From Oligoflexus tunisiensis (GTDB lineage Bacteria > Bdellovibrionota_B > Oligoflexia > Oligoflexales > Oligoflexaceae): a DNA stretch of 64,000 bases. The position numbers and the translations under genes are program-made. The stretch is from the NCBI RefSeq assembly GCF_001748245.1, contig NZ_BDFO01000001.1:3373198-3437197 (forward strand), read 5' to 3'. The notes beneath the pieces were generated by a model. It was not told the DNA's origin. It did no database searches and saw only the letters and a program-made list of their open reading frames with translations. Positions within the stretch are counted from its first letter, which is position 1. The number at the start of each line of letters is the position of its first letter. Below, piece after piece: positions 1-9,057 of this stretch.

Positions 1-2824
1 CACTGGACGAACCGATCGCCTTCACGACCGAGTAGATGCGATCGCCATCGCGAATCGCGTCCGGCAGGCGTTTCAAGACGATCACCGCCACGCCTTCGGC
101 GATGACGATGCCATCGCCATCGGCCGCGAAAGGATGCGATTTGCCGGTCGGTGACAGGGCTTTGACACTGGAAAACATGAGGTAATCGTTGATGCTATTA
201 TGCAGATCGGCGCCCCCGCAGAGCACCATCTCGCTCTCGCCTTCCGTCAGTTCCTTGATGGCCAGATCCAGCGCGGCCAGCGAGGAAGCACAGGCGGCAT
301 CGACCGTATAATTGGATCCGCCCAGGTCCAGGCGATTGGCGATGCGACCTGAGATGACATTGGCCAGAACCCCGGGAAAGGAATCCTCGGTCAGGCTCGG
401 CAGGTGCGCATCGAGTTCCGGCGGAATGGGACCGGCATACATGGGAAATTGCGCGCGGAATCCATAAGCGGATGAAAGATCCGTGCCGGCTTCGGCACCA
501 AAGATCACCGACGTCCGCTCGCGATCAAAGGAACGCTGCTGATAACCGGCGTCCTCAAGCGCGCGTTTGGCCACTTTCAGGCTCAGCAGCTGCGTGGGTT
601 CAATGGCTCCCATCGAGTTGGGCGGAATGCCGAATTCCAAAGGATCGAATTCCGTCTCATCAATAAAGCCGCCCCACTTCGAGAGGGACTTGCCCGTATC
701 CTGCGCCTTGGGATCAAAATAGGTGGACGCCTTCCAGCGGCTTTCCGGAACTTCGGTGATCAAGTCCGCTCCGGTCAGAATATTGCGCCAGTAACTTTCA
801 ATATCGCGGGCGCCCGGGAAAATACAGGCCATGCCGATGATGGCAATATCCGCCGGTTCTCGCCTCGGAACTTCTGTCAGCTCAAGACCCGCGATCCGAT
901 CGGTGGCACCACGGGTCAGGTCCTCATGGAGTTCGCGCATGCTGCAAATCGTGTCGCGCAGCTGAGCCACCTGACCGAGCATGTAAAGACCTTCCGCGTC
1001 CTGCCGCTCCGGATCCACCGTGACGAGTTTATCCCCCTGACGTTCCAAACCTTTGGAGGCTATGCGCAGACGTCCGACGTTCAATTCCTCAAGCTCCGCC
1101 CAGACCTGTTTGGGATCCTTGCGAGCGCGCAGGGCATTTTTATAATCATGGAAAGTCTGCACAAAACGGGTTTCCGCACAACGGATCGCATGACCCGGTG
1201 CCGTTTCCAGCAGGGCGGTTTCCGTGCAGCGCACGGCTTCGTCCTGGAATTTTTGCAGGATGGCTCCGGTTTGAACTGCCTCTTCAGTAAAGAGATAGGC
1301 AGAGCCCAGGAGCGCTCCAATTTTGGCTCCGCGCGCCGCAAGGGGAGCTGTCATCGCTGCGAGCATCGCGCCGGAGACGGCATCATGCAAACCGCCGGCA
1401 AAGAAAATTTCCAGTTCATCGACGCAGGAGGATTGCAGCAGAATTTCAATCTGCGTTTCCCAGAGAACGAAACTATAACGCGGTCCCACATGGCCACCGC
1501 ATTCGCGTCCTTCAAATACAAAGCGCCGCGCCCCATCCTTTAGAAACTGCTGCAAAAGACCAGGCGATGGCACATGCAAAAAGCAGCGAATGCCTTTCTG
1601 TTCAAAAAAATCCGCCTGAGCCGGACGACCGCCGGCTATCAGAACCGCGGACGGTCGGAAGTCCTTTAAAACGTCCAGCTGTTCCTGGCGTAATTCCTCG
1701 GAGACAAAACCGAGGATGCCGACGCCCCAGGGCTGCGATCCCAATTTCTTTTGCGTGGTTTCGAGAAGTTCACGGCAGGCCTGTTTTCCCATGAGCGACA
1801 AGGCCACGAAGGGCAGGGCTCCGTTATCAGAAACGGCCTTGATAAATTCCGCGCGATCACTGACCCGGGTCATCGGTCCCTGGGCCAGGGGATAACGGGT
1901 GCCATAGGCCTGGGCCATGGGCCCCTCGGGGCGCAGGAATGATAGAGCCTTCGCCTGCCGCAGATGCCCGCGCACAGAACGCTGGAGTGATTGAACCATG
2001 GCCGCGACATGACCGAAACGTTCCGCGAATGGACGCGCGAGACAAAGATCCTGCCCGGCCGGGAGGATCGGCTGCGCTGCATGCAGGCCGAGACTTTGCA
2101 GAAAGGCTGCTGCATCGATTTCATGTTCCTGCGGAACCTTAAGATCCGGCCGGCTCACCACCTGATGTTGATGCATGATGCGGGTTTCCGTGCCTTCAAA
2201 ATGCTGAATGATTTTTTTCAAGGCCTCGGGCACCTGACTTTCCTTCAGCAGGGCCAGCTGGGAATCGAGCACCACGGCCGAGGCTCCCGCCGCAAACGCA
2301 GCCGCCGCTGCATGCCGTCCGATGCCGCCCTGCACCCAGAAGGGAAGTCCAAGCGAACGAAGTTCCTGCATCAGGATCAGGCTCGAGGTCAGGCCGACCC
2401 GCCCTCCGCTTTCCGCACCCTTGGCGATCAATCCATCCGGTTGCGCCACCGACAAGAGAGCCCTGGCCTCTTTCAGGGAACAGACCTGAACCCAGATGGC
2501 TCGGGTGCCTTTCGCAGAAGCCAGCGGACGCCAGGCAGCGAGAACCGCGGCCGGATCATCCTGGGCTAAAAGATCCGCGGCATCGAGAATCAAAGTCGTG
2601 ATGCGTTCATTCAGATCCGTGGGTGTGAAAGCCGCAAGGCAGCTGATGCGCACGCCATAGGAGGCTCGGCGTTTTCCCTGCAACGCGGCCAGCGCCTGCC
2701 GCCCGCTTGCCGTATCCCGTCCTAAATCGAGAACCCCGAACGCACCGGACTGACCCAGGGTTTCCACCAGTCCTACATCCGGAGTTTCGAAAGGAGACAC
2801 GCCAACGATTGCAGGAGTTATCAT
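1..2824 (-). CDS. PUFA-synthase-like type I polyketide/fatty acid megasynthase, N-terminal part (3' end outside window)
   Basis: Continuous minus-strand frame of 941 codons without a stop, running off the left edge. It starts at ATG 2824, preceded by GAAGGTGG about 7 bases upstream. Domains read by eye: a nitronate-monooxygenase (NMO)-like flavin barrel at about residues 1-240 (AKGAESGGRVG near residue 134), a second NMO/PfaD-like barrel at about 290-560 (ECGGHVGPRYS near residue 439), a linker, then a beta-ketoacyl synthase from about residue 655 (DIAIIGMACIFPG) with active-site Cys845 in VDAACASSLAALD. The DXAC form of the KS motif is characteristic of PUFA and related secondary-lipid synthases. 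NMO barrels in such systems act as the FMN enoyl reductase (PfaD). Expected role: iterative synthesis of an unusual long-chain lipid; AT, ACP, KR or DH domains would lie further left. Product unknown. Confidence 0.85.
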   Translation of the reverse strand, partial: MITPAIVGVSPFETPDVGLVETLGQSGAFGVLDLGRDTASGRQALAALQGKRRASYGVRISCLAAFTPTDLNERITTLILDAADLLAQDDPAAVLAAWRPLASAKGTRAIWVQVCSLKEARALLSVAQPDGLIAKGAESGGRVGLTSSLILMQELRSLGLPFWVQGGIGRHAAAAAFAAGASAVVLDSQLALLKESQVPEALKKIIQHFEGTETRIMHQHQVVSRPDLKVPQEHEIDAAAFLQSLGLHAAQPILPAGQDLCLARPFAERFGHVAAMVQSLQRSVRGHLRQAKALSFLRPEGPMAQAYGTRYPLAQGPMTRVSDRAEFIKAVSDNGALPFVALSLMGKQACRELLETTQKKLGSQPWGVGILGFVSEELRQEQLDVLKDFRPSAVLIAGGRPAQADFFEQKGIRCFLHVPSPGLLQQFLKDGARRFVFEGRECGGHVGPRYSFVLWETQIEILLQSSCVDELEIFFAGGLHDAVSGAMLAAMTAPLAARGAKIGALLGSAYLFTEEAVQTGAILQKFQDEAVRCTETALLETAPGHAIRCAETRFVQTFHDYKNALRARKDPKQVWAELEELNVGRLRIASKGLERQGDKLVTVDPERQDAEGLYMLGQVAQLRDTICSMRELHEDLTRGATDRIAGLELTEVPRREPADIAIIGMACIFPGARDIESYWRNILTGADLITEVPESRWKASTYFDPKAQDTGKSLSKWGGFIDETEFDPLEFGIPPNSMGAIEPTQLLSLKVAKRALEDAGYQQRSFDRERTSVIFGAEAGTDLSSAYGFRAQFPMYAGPIPPELDAHLPSLTEDSFPGVLANVISGRIANRLDLGGSNYTVDAACASSLAALDLAIKELTEGESEMVLCGGADLHNSINDYLMFSSVKALSPTGKSHPFAADGDGIVIAEGVAVIVLKRLPDAIRDGDRIYSVVKAIGSSS

Positions 2825-3254
2825 AGGAAGACCACCTTCAGTTCTCGCGTTGCACAACGACGCTCCGCTTGAGCCGGGAGTATGCACGCACGGTATCTGT
2901 TTGAATGAAAAAAATCATTGATCGGCTAACCTCCGGTATAAAAGCTTCCTGAGAGGAACGCAGTTAACTTTTTCTGAACTCACGACGACAAGTCCGTGCT
3001 GGCGTTGATTATGAAGGTTTCGGAAAAATATCATGGGCAGAGAAGGTTGGTCTCTGTCTGTGTTTTATGACAGGAGAAATCATTCATTCGTTTGGGGGAC
3101 GAAAAGGGCAAGGTGTCAGGACATGACGCGGAGGCGTAAGGACGGGGAAATCCATCCCACGTTGCGGTTGGATGCAGGTGCCGGCAGCATATCACGGGGA
3201 AAGGCTTCCGGATCAATACCGAACTTTATGTAGGGATTGATACAAAAGCGCGAG
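2825..3254. other. intergenic region, no gene recognised
   Basis: Between the megasynthase start and the end of the hydrolase operon. It should hold the minus-strand promoter of the megasynthase; a TATACC box near 2936-2941 on that strand is a weak candidate. Short open frames here lack ribosome binding sites and recognisable motifs. No convincing terminator hairpin was seen for the operon ending at 3255. Confidence 0.4.
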
Positions 3255-4376
3255 TCACTGTGGGCATTTGCCTTCCTGGAGACAGCGATCCAGGCCTGCA
3301 ATGGGTCGTGCGGGTCGACCGGTGCTCCAGGTGCCAAAGGCCCGCCGCAGCCTGGTATCGGAAAAGGCATAATCATCGGGATCGCCAAGCAGGACATGGG
3401 CCAGGGCCCCAACAGTCAGCTTCCAGTAGCCCCAATAATCCACGGCATTGATAGGCTCGCCCAGGAAACCGCAGTCGGCCTGCACCGCATTATGTTCCGA
3501 GCGCAGCTCCACATCGCCTTCCTGATCACTGGGAATCATGACCGCCGCTTTTCGGGCATCGGGAATCTGCGGCGTCTGCCGGTAGGCGAGACGATTCACG
3601 GTAAAGGCATTGCAGTATTTTCCCGGTGGAATCTCATCGGTCTGGCAGTGATGCGGGTCTTGCAGTCGCATTTGATAAGACTCTTCCGCCATAACCAAAA
3701 GAAGCCAGGTCTCGTCGGGTAGTCGCCTCAGTCTATCCTTATCTATAGATATAAACGGCCAGGCGAGTGAGGTGATGCCGGCGGCATCCAAAGTGATGAT
3801 CACACGCGGCTGTGGAAGGAAGGACTGAACTGCGGCCGCATTCTTCTGGGCCAGATGCAAAGCGAGGATTGCGCCAATCGAATGGCCAACAAACCCGACC
3901 CGCTTGCGATCCGGCCTGACATGATCACCCTGTTCCAAAAATTCAAGAGCATGATTCAAAGCATTCGCGGCATTGTCCGCCCATGCCTGAGGACGCAGAG
4001 GATGGCCGTAACCAGGATAGATCACGATGAAACCTTTGCGTGCGATGTGCCTCAGCATCAGCTCATAAGCGGCGGGATCAGCACCGAAATAGCCGTGCAG
4101 AAAGAGAACGACCGGGGCCTTTTCCGGCTTGGGATCATGCGGTTCATAAATAACACTATGCAAAGGATGGTTGGAATCTTCATGGAGCACCGAGCGTCGC
4201 ACAGTGTTATGCGGGGAGACCGGAGACCCCGGACCTTCCATGGGGGGATCAGGAGGACAGACTCCATTCTCGCAGTGAGAGGATTTTTGATAAAGAGCCT
4301 CCCATTGGCAAGGGACTGTGGCACAGGATGTGACCGCGATAAGGTAAAGAATAAATAACAAGGGAACGGTCGGCAT
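3255..4376 (-). CDS. alpha/beta hydrolase, predicted lipoprotein
   Basis: 373 residues. The N-terminus is hydrophobic and ends in a lipobox-like VTSC (about residue 18), so the protein is probably exported and lipidated. The hydrolase core has VVLFLHGYFGADPAAYE (oxyanion-hole HG region, about residue 92) and the nucleophile elbow GHSIGA, as in chlorophyllase/PET-hydrolase/dienelactone-hydrolase-like folds. The substrate, probably an ester, cannot be read from sequence. It is the last gene of a three-gene minus-strand operon: the stop of the metallo-beta-lactamase-fold gene lies 3 bases upstream of this ATG. Confidence 0.8.
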   Translation of the reverse strand: MPTVPLLFILYLIAVTSCATVPCQWEALYQKSSHCENGVCPPDPPMEGPGSPVSPHNTVRRSVLHEDSNHPLHSVIYEPHDPKPEKAPVVLFLHGYFGADPAAYELMLRHIARKGFIVIYPGYGHPLRPQAWADNAANALNHALEFLEQGDHVRPDRKRVGFVGHSIGAILALHLAQKNAAAVQSFLPQPRVIITLDAAGITSLAWPFISIDKDRLRRLPDETWLLLVMAEESYQMRLQDPHHCQTDEIPPGKYCNAFTVNRLAYRQTPQIPDARKAAVMIPSDQEGDVELRSEHNAVQADCGFLGEPINAVDYWGYWKLTVGALAHVLLGDPDDYAFSDTRLRRAFGTWSTGRPARPIAGLDRCLQEGKCPQ

Positions 4377-4379
4377 GCC

Positions 4380-5423
4380 TTATCCCCCTTCGGCTGGATC
4401 TCCTGGACGCAGGCGATACGTTTTGCCCACAAGCGCTGGCTCGAACACTGTACGCGGCAGTCCCTTGTTCTGCAAGGCGGCATTCAAATCCACAATGGGC
4501 TGATCGATGCCTTCATCGGAGAGCTGCCAGGTCCCATAGTGGATGCCAAGGCTCAGCCTGGCGCCAAGGTCCTCATGCGCCTGCACAGCTTCGGCAGGAT
4601 TGATGTGGGCCGGCTGCATAAACCAGCGAGGTTCGTAAGCACCGATAGGCAAAAGGGCGAGCCAGACCTTGCCATAGTCCTTCTGAATGTTCCTGAAGTG
4701 CGGTCCATATCCTGTATCGCCGGCGAAGTAGATCCTTTGTTCGCCAAACTCCAAAAGATACGAACCCCAGAGGCTGCGATTGCGATCGAAGAGACCGCGC
4801 GCGGACCAGTGCTGGCTCGGCGTAAAAATCAACTTCACGGCGGGAGACAGAACCACGGATTGTCCCCAGTCCAGCTCCCGCACATGGGTGACGCCTTCCT
4901 TCTCCAGCCAGGTTTTATCGCCCAGTGGCACAAAAATCTGCGGGTGATGATCCCGCGCGAGACGTTGAAGCGTGGGCAAATCGAGATGATCGTAGTGATT
5001 GTGGGACACAAGGACGACATGAATCGGGGGTAGTTTTTCATAGGGCAAACCCGGTGGCCGCACGCGTTTGGGGCCGGCCCAGCTCACCGGACTGACCCGC
5101 TCGGACCAGATGGGATCGGTGAGTATGTTCAACCCAGGAAGCTGAATGAGCAGGGTCGCCTGATTGACAAAGGTGAGGAAAACCTCGCCGTCCTGCACTT
5201 TATCCGGCAGCTCCGGTGTCTCGGTATTGGCAACGGATTCCGGCCAATCCTCACGATCCCCGAGGAAACGCCAGCGCAGAACGGAGAATATGTTTTTGGG
5301 CTCCATCCCACCAGGTTGAAAAAAACGCGAGCCATCGAAATGATCCGAAGGGGGACCTTCATGGTGCCTTGTGCGACAGCCCAGTATGATGGAAAAGAAG
5401 AGCCAGATCCAGACGCATCTCAT
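4380..5423 (-). CDS. metallo-beta-lactamase-fold hydrolase (UlaG/NAPE-PLD-like), predicted lipoprotein
   Basis: 347 residues from the chosen start MRCVWIWLFFSIILGC, which gives a signal peptide ending in a lipobox (ILGC). An upstream in-frame ATG would add 34 residues that ruin the signal peptide. The metal-binding motif VSHNHYDHLD (HxHxDH form) is clear, followed by YFAGDTGYGPHF and a C-terminal HYGTW histidine. Family members such as NAPE-PLD and RomA-like proteins hydrolyse phosphodiester or lactone bonds in lipids. The start overlaps the stop of the metallophosphoesterase gene as ATGA, implying translational coupling. Probably acts at the outer face of the envelope. Confidence 0.85.
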   Translation of the reverse strand: MRCVWIWLFFSIILGCRTRHHEGPPSDHFDGSRFFQPGGMEPKNIFSVLRWRFLGDREDWPESVANTETPELPDKVQDGEVFLTFVNQATLLIQLPGLNILTDPIWSERVSPVSWAGPKRVRPPGLPYEKLPPIHVVLVSHNHYDHLDLPTLQRLARDHHPQIFVPLGDKTWLEKEGVTHVRELDWGQSVVLSPAVKLIFTPSQHWSARGLFDRNRSLWGSYLLEFGEQRIYFAGDTGYGPHFRNIQKDYGKVWLALLPIGAYEPRWFMQPAHINPAEAVQAHEDLGARLSLGIHYGTWQLSDEGIDQPIVDLNAALQNKGLPRTVFEPALVGKTYRLRPGDPAEGG

Positions 5424-6550
5424 GCCGGTTGTGCCCTCACAAGGCGGATCAGAGTCAACTCCGGTCGCGTGCCGAGACGAATCGGAGGACCCCAGCTGCC
5501 GGTTCCGGGATTCACATACACCCACATTTTGCCTTCGCGTGACAATCCGGCAACATGCGGCGCATGCACCAGTCGAACGGCGAGATTCCAGGGATAAAAC
5601 TGTCCCGCGTGGGTGTGCCCGGACAGCATCAGATCAAAACCGAGCGGCGCGGCCGGCGCGGCGAGCTTCGGATTATGCGCAAGCAGGATGCGCAAACCCT
5701 CGGGGCCCAGAGCCTTGTCCGGTCGTGGTCCTTCGCCACTCCCCGAAGCGGCGGGATCCACCACACCCCCGAGATGCAGCAGAGCACCCTTATGTTCGAT
5801 GCTGCGATATTCATTCAGAAGCACCTGCAAACCCAGGGAACGGAAGTGTTCCACCCAGGCTCGCACGCCGGAATAATATTCATGATTGCCGAGTATCAGA
5901 TAACGGTGCGCCGCCGGTGCAAGAGCAGCAAGAGGTTCCACGTAGGATTTGAGTTTATGCACGGATCCATCGACGATATCGCCGGTCAGCACCACCAGAT
6001 CCGCTTTCAGCTCATTGACCTTGTCCACCACACTTTGAACATAACGGCGGCGAATGATAAAGCTCACGTGCAGGTCGCTGATCTGCGCGATACGGAGTCC
6101 TTCCAGGCGCGGATCCAAATTTTCCACGGGCACATCGATTTCCACCAACCGCGGCCCACGCCAGGCGATCAGCATGCCGAGCCCCAGGGCCAGCACGGAT
6201 CCGATCACCACGACCTCGGAACCCGGATCCATCAGGAGGGCTCGCCATTCCTGGGAAACGGTCCCATAGGTAACCAGCAGCAGGAGGTCACGGCCAAGGG
6301 TCAGCACCAGCAGGAAATTCAACCAGCCCATGCAGACATAGGCGAGTCCCTGGACGAAGTCATCGCGGTTGGTATGGGATTCCTTGTCGCGACTCCAAAA
6401 GAAAACCGGAATCACCCAGATGCACAAAAAGGGCAGGAGAAAGACCAGCCGGGCCGGCAGGCTTTCGAACAGCCGCAGGGCCAAATACAGATATCCAGAG
6501 GCCAGAAGACCAGTCAGGACAAGGACAAAGGGATTAAGGAAACGCCGCAT
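5420..6550 (-). CDS. membrane-anchored metallophosphoesterase (YaeI-like)
   Basis: 376 residues from ATG 6550, chosen because GGAG sits 9 bases upstream; an in-frame ATG at 6580 has no ribosome binding site. About 4 hydrophobic segments in the first 150 residues, then a calcineurin-like phosphoesterase domain with the motif set SDLHVS, GDIVDG, GNHEYY and GHTHAGQFYP, which supply the dinuclear metal ligands. Related membrane enzymes (YaeI/YkuE type) act on phospholipid-linked substrates; the substrate here is unknown. First gene of an operon with two further envelope hydrolases, suggesting joint action on a lipid or signal molecule. Confidence 0.88.
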   Translation of the reverse strand: MRRFLNPFVLVLTGLLASGYLYLALRLFESLPARLVFLLPFLCIWVIPVFFWSRDKESHTNRDDFVQGLAYVCMGWLNFLLVLTLGRDLLLLVTYGTVSQEWRALLMDPGSEVVVIGSVLALGLGMLIAWRGPRLVEIDVPVENLDPRLEGLRIAQISDLHVSFIIRRRYVQSVVDKVNELKADLVVLTGDIVDGSVHKLKSYVEPLAALAPAAHRYLILGNHEYYSGVRAWVEHFRSLGLQVLLNEYRSIEHKGALLHLGGVVDPAASGSGEGPRPDKALGPEGLRILLAHNPKLAAPAAPLGFDLMLSGHTHAGQFYPWNLAVRLVHAPHVAGLSREGKMWVYVNPGTGSWGPPIRLGTRPELTLIRLVRAQPA

Positions 6551-6699
6551 GACAGGAACTCCGCTGCTATCCTCCGGCATAGTAAGCGTTTTTTTCGGGC
6601 GCGTCGAGGGCAGGGGCTGGGGTACCGCTCAGGCTGAGGTTTTCTTCCGCATTCTTTCATGCTATCACCTGGGCAGAGCCACTTTCCGAGGAACAGCCC

Positions 6700-7971
6700 A
6701 TGAAAACCTTGATCCGTTTGAGTTTAATCCTGCTCAATATGCTGCTTATGCCGGTTCTGTGGGCGGGGGAAGCCGCCTGGTTCGAGGCTCTGCAAGGGCT
6801 GGAGCGTATCAATGGATTTGAAGCCGATCCGGAAATCAAGGCGCTGATTCCCGCGTACCAGGCTCTGCCGGCTGAACCGGACCAGGCTGTGATCCAGACG
6901 CTGTTTGAAGATCAGAATCTGGCGCAGTGGAGCACGCGGCTGGATGAGTATCTGAGTCTTTCAGCGATTCTGTTTGAGGGCCTGAGCCCGACGGAGCAAA
7001 AATCCTTGCGGCCGGAATTCGATCGCTGCCGTGAGGCTCTTCGGGACTTCCAAAAGGCCATCACCGACTACGTCCTGCGGCTTCATCCGGGCTTTGCCGG
7101 CTTGGGTTTGGCTCCGCTCCAGGCGCAATGGAAAGGGCAGGGGATTCGGATTGTGGTCTTCGATGTTTTTGAAAACGCCCGCATCGAGGAACAGAGACGT
7201 CTCCATCCCAAGGCCAGGATTGCTGAGCCTCTAATCTTTGGCCGCCCTGTGGAACTTTCCCATGGGAATACCGTGATTGATATCATTCTGCAGCTGGCGC
7301 CTGAAGCGCACATCATTCCCGTGGCGGCGGATGGCAAATCCTACAGTGCCGCGATGCAGCACCTTGCCGATCGGAATGATGTCGATATCATCAATATGAG
7401 CCGCGCCTTTCCCGAAGATCCTGTAACCAAAAAAGTCGAGACTGCGTTCAAGGACAGCCTGCGGCGCTGGACCCGCACGGGACTTTTCGTGAAATCCCTT
7501 GGCAACACCGGCACCGATCTTTTTGGAACACTCACGAGTCGTCGCGTGGAAAAAGGTCTGGGACCGGTGGCGACGCTCACCTCGTATGATTTGAAGTTGA
7601 TTCGGGAGATGTATCAGGAAGCGGAGCCGATTGGCCTCGAAGTTCTGGCTCTCAACCTCGCGCTTTTTGCTCAGGACCTGGCTCTGACCGCGACCATACC
7701 CGGTGCGGTGATTCCGGTTCAGGAGCGGACGCTGGCGGTGCCGGCCGAGGGACTTTTCAGCCCTTCGACAGGAACCTTTGAATCAGGCAGCTCCTTCGCC
7801 GCGCCTCAGATCACCGCGTGGCTGGCTCTGCATCTGGAGCAGCGCCGGGCACTTTATCCGGACGAAAGCCGTGCCGCTTCAAGGCGGGCGGTTTATCAGG
7901 AAACCCTGCAAAAAGCGGATCGGGAAGGGCATCCCGCGAGCGAATGGGGTCGCGGGCGGCCGGTTCCTTAA
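6700..7971 (+). CDS. secreted subtilisin-like serine protease (peptidase S8)
   Basis: 423 residues with a signal peptide (MKTLIRLSLILLNMLLMPVLWAG). The S8 triad can be placed: Asp in IVVFDVFEN (about residue 153), His in ELSHGNTVID (about 187) and Ser in SGSSFAAPQ (about 363), with the oxyanion Asn in SLGNTG. Spacing and motif order fit subtilases, although the sequence around Asp is divergent. AGGA lies about 8 bases before ATG. The 3' end overlaps the convergent phospholipase-like gene by 3-4 bases. Expected to act in the periplasm or outside the cell. Confidence 0.82.
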   Translation: MKTLIRLSLILLNMLLMPVLWAGEAAWFEALQGLERINGFEADPEIKALIPAYQALPAEPDQAVIQTLFEDQNLAQWSTRLDEYLSLSAILFEGLSPTEQKSLRPEFDRCREALRDFQKAITDYVLRLHPGFAGLGLAPLQAQWKGQGIRIVVFDVFENARIEEQRRLHPKARIAEPLIFGRPVELSHGNTVIDIILQLAPEAHIIPVAADGKSYSAAMQHLADRNDVDIINMSRAFPEDPVTKKVETAFKDSLRRWTRTGLFVKSLGNTGTDLFGTLTSRRVEKGLGPVATLTSYDLKLIREMYQEAEPIGLEVLALNLALFAQDLALTATIPGAVIPVQERTLAVPAEGLFSPSTGTFESGSSFAAPQITAWLALHLEQRRALYPDESRAASRRAVYQETLQKADREGHPASEWGRGRPVP

Positions 7972-8816
7972 AAGTTCTCCAGAAGTTCATCCGCTATATA
8001 AAAGTCCACATAAGGCCAGCCTCCGACGGAATCAAACAGACCTTCGGGGGATTCGCCGCGATGGTAGCGCACCCAGACCAGCTCCCAGGCATGGGCGATG
8101 CGTCGTGCGGTATCATTCACCCCGCCGCGCGCGTGCACATAGTTTTTGGAACCCCAGGGCATTTTCGCCTTGTAATAGAGATATGTGAACGGACTGCCCA
8201 AAGGTTCGCCGACCAGAGCAAGTTTTTGAATGGCCGCGCCTTTGTTCATATCCTCGGCCGTCACGGATACCTGACCACCGCGATCAAAAGCGGCGAGGAG
8301 TTCCGCTGTAGGCAGGTTCAGATCCGGAATTTTAAAGCCGCGTTTATGTTCAAGAATGGCCAGGAAATCACAACCGGGATCGGTATAACTCTGCGCCGTG
8401 CCGATATCCCCGCCGTGATCATGGTGCGCTTCCGCCGTTACGAAATGCCGATCGAAATTCACATCACCGATGCTGTGCGCCAGGGATCCCAGCATATGCG
8501 CGAAAGCCTTGCGGCAGGCGCCGCTGCTGAGGTCAGGGCAACGTTCATCAATCACGGCATAATAGGAATTGAGGAAGTGATCCCAGTGGGAATATTCGCC
8601 GAAGGCATGACCGGCGGCGTACCCGGAGTCAGGAAAGATGGACCCGTTTTTATAGGCAGCTGACTGCTCCTGCAGAAAGGCCCGCAGCTCAGGGATATGA
8701 ACGTATTCATTGGCGGCCTTTTCCGCCATCCAGATGTGCAGGGTCATGCCGGAAGCAAAGAGCGAGCTGGATACCCCCAGGCCGAGCGTGGCCAGGATAC
8801 TGAAGAATAGACGCAT
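7968..8816 (-). CDS. zinc-dependent phospholipase C-like exported protein
   Basis: 282 residues from ATG 8816 (AAGGA about 9 bases upstream), giving the signal peptide MRLFFSILATLGLGVSSSLFAS; a longer frame starts upstream without support. A mature His near the N-terminus (MTLHIWMAEKAANE) is followed by GSIFPDSGYA, HWDHFLN, MLGSLAHSIGDVNFDRHF and EAHHDHGGD. These His/Asp clusters match the Zn_dep_PLPC family, in which three zinc ions sit in a helical bundle. Expected to hydrolyse phospholipids outside the cytoplasm. It ends convergent with the subtilase gene. Confidence 0.78.
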   Translation of the reverse strand: MRLFFSILATLGLGVSSSLFASGMTLHIWMAEKAANEYVHIPELRAFLQEQSAAYKNGSIFPDSGYAAGHAFGEYSHWDHFLNSYYAVIDERCPDLSSGACRKAFAHMLGSLAHSIGDVNFDRHFVTAEAHHDHGGDIGTAQSYTDPGCDFLAILEHKRGFKIPDLNLPTAELLAAFDRGGQVSVTAEDMNKGAAIQKLALVGEPLGSPFTYLYYKAKMPWGSKNYVHARGGVNDTARRIAHAWELVWVRYHRGESPEGLFDSVGGWPYVDFYIADELLENF

Positions 8817-8918
8817 GATGCGAGTTCCTTTCCGTCTTGTGATTGTCTTGGCGAGACCATAGCCGGGAGACGCTGCGCTGACCAATAAATTTTTCGAAAA
8901 GAATGGGGGACAGGGCTT

Positions 8919-8934
8919 TGGCACCAACTGTGCA
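8919..8934 (+). promoter_or_regulatory. sigma-54-type promoter candidate for the isochorismatase-family gene
   Basis: TGGCACCAACTGTGCA has the -24 GG and -12 GC dinucleotides at the required 10-base separation and a full TGGCAC element. It lies about 124 bases before the ATG at 9058. The -12 element (GTGCA) has one departure from TTGCA. Seen by eye; no activator site was identified. Confidence 0.4.
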
Positions 8935-9057
8935 CGTCGCTTAGGAGTGGGAGGTTCTCCTGGTGCTGCCATGGGGGAATCTGCCAGCGGCGCACAAAAT
9001 GACAAAACCCAGCCGTCGAGTTATCCTAAGCGGGAAAAACCGAAAGGAGTGTTGACC

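Noticed and set aside
926..2569. Plus-strand open frames opposite the megasynthase
   Set aside because: They run antisense to a well-supported coding region, have no family motifs and no ribosome sites; they arise from GC-rich codon use.
3116..3412. Alternative minus-strand frame overlapping the end of the alpha/beta hydrolase
   Set aside because: It is out of frame with the hydrolase, has no start site and no recognisable domain.
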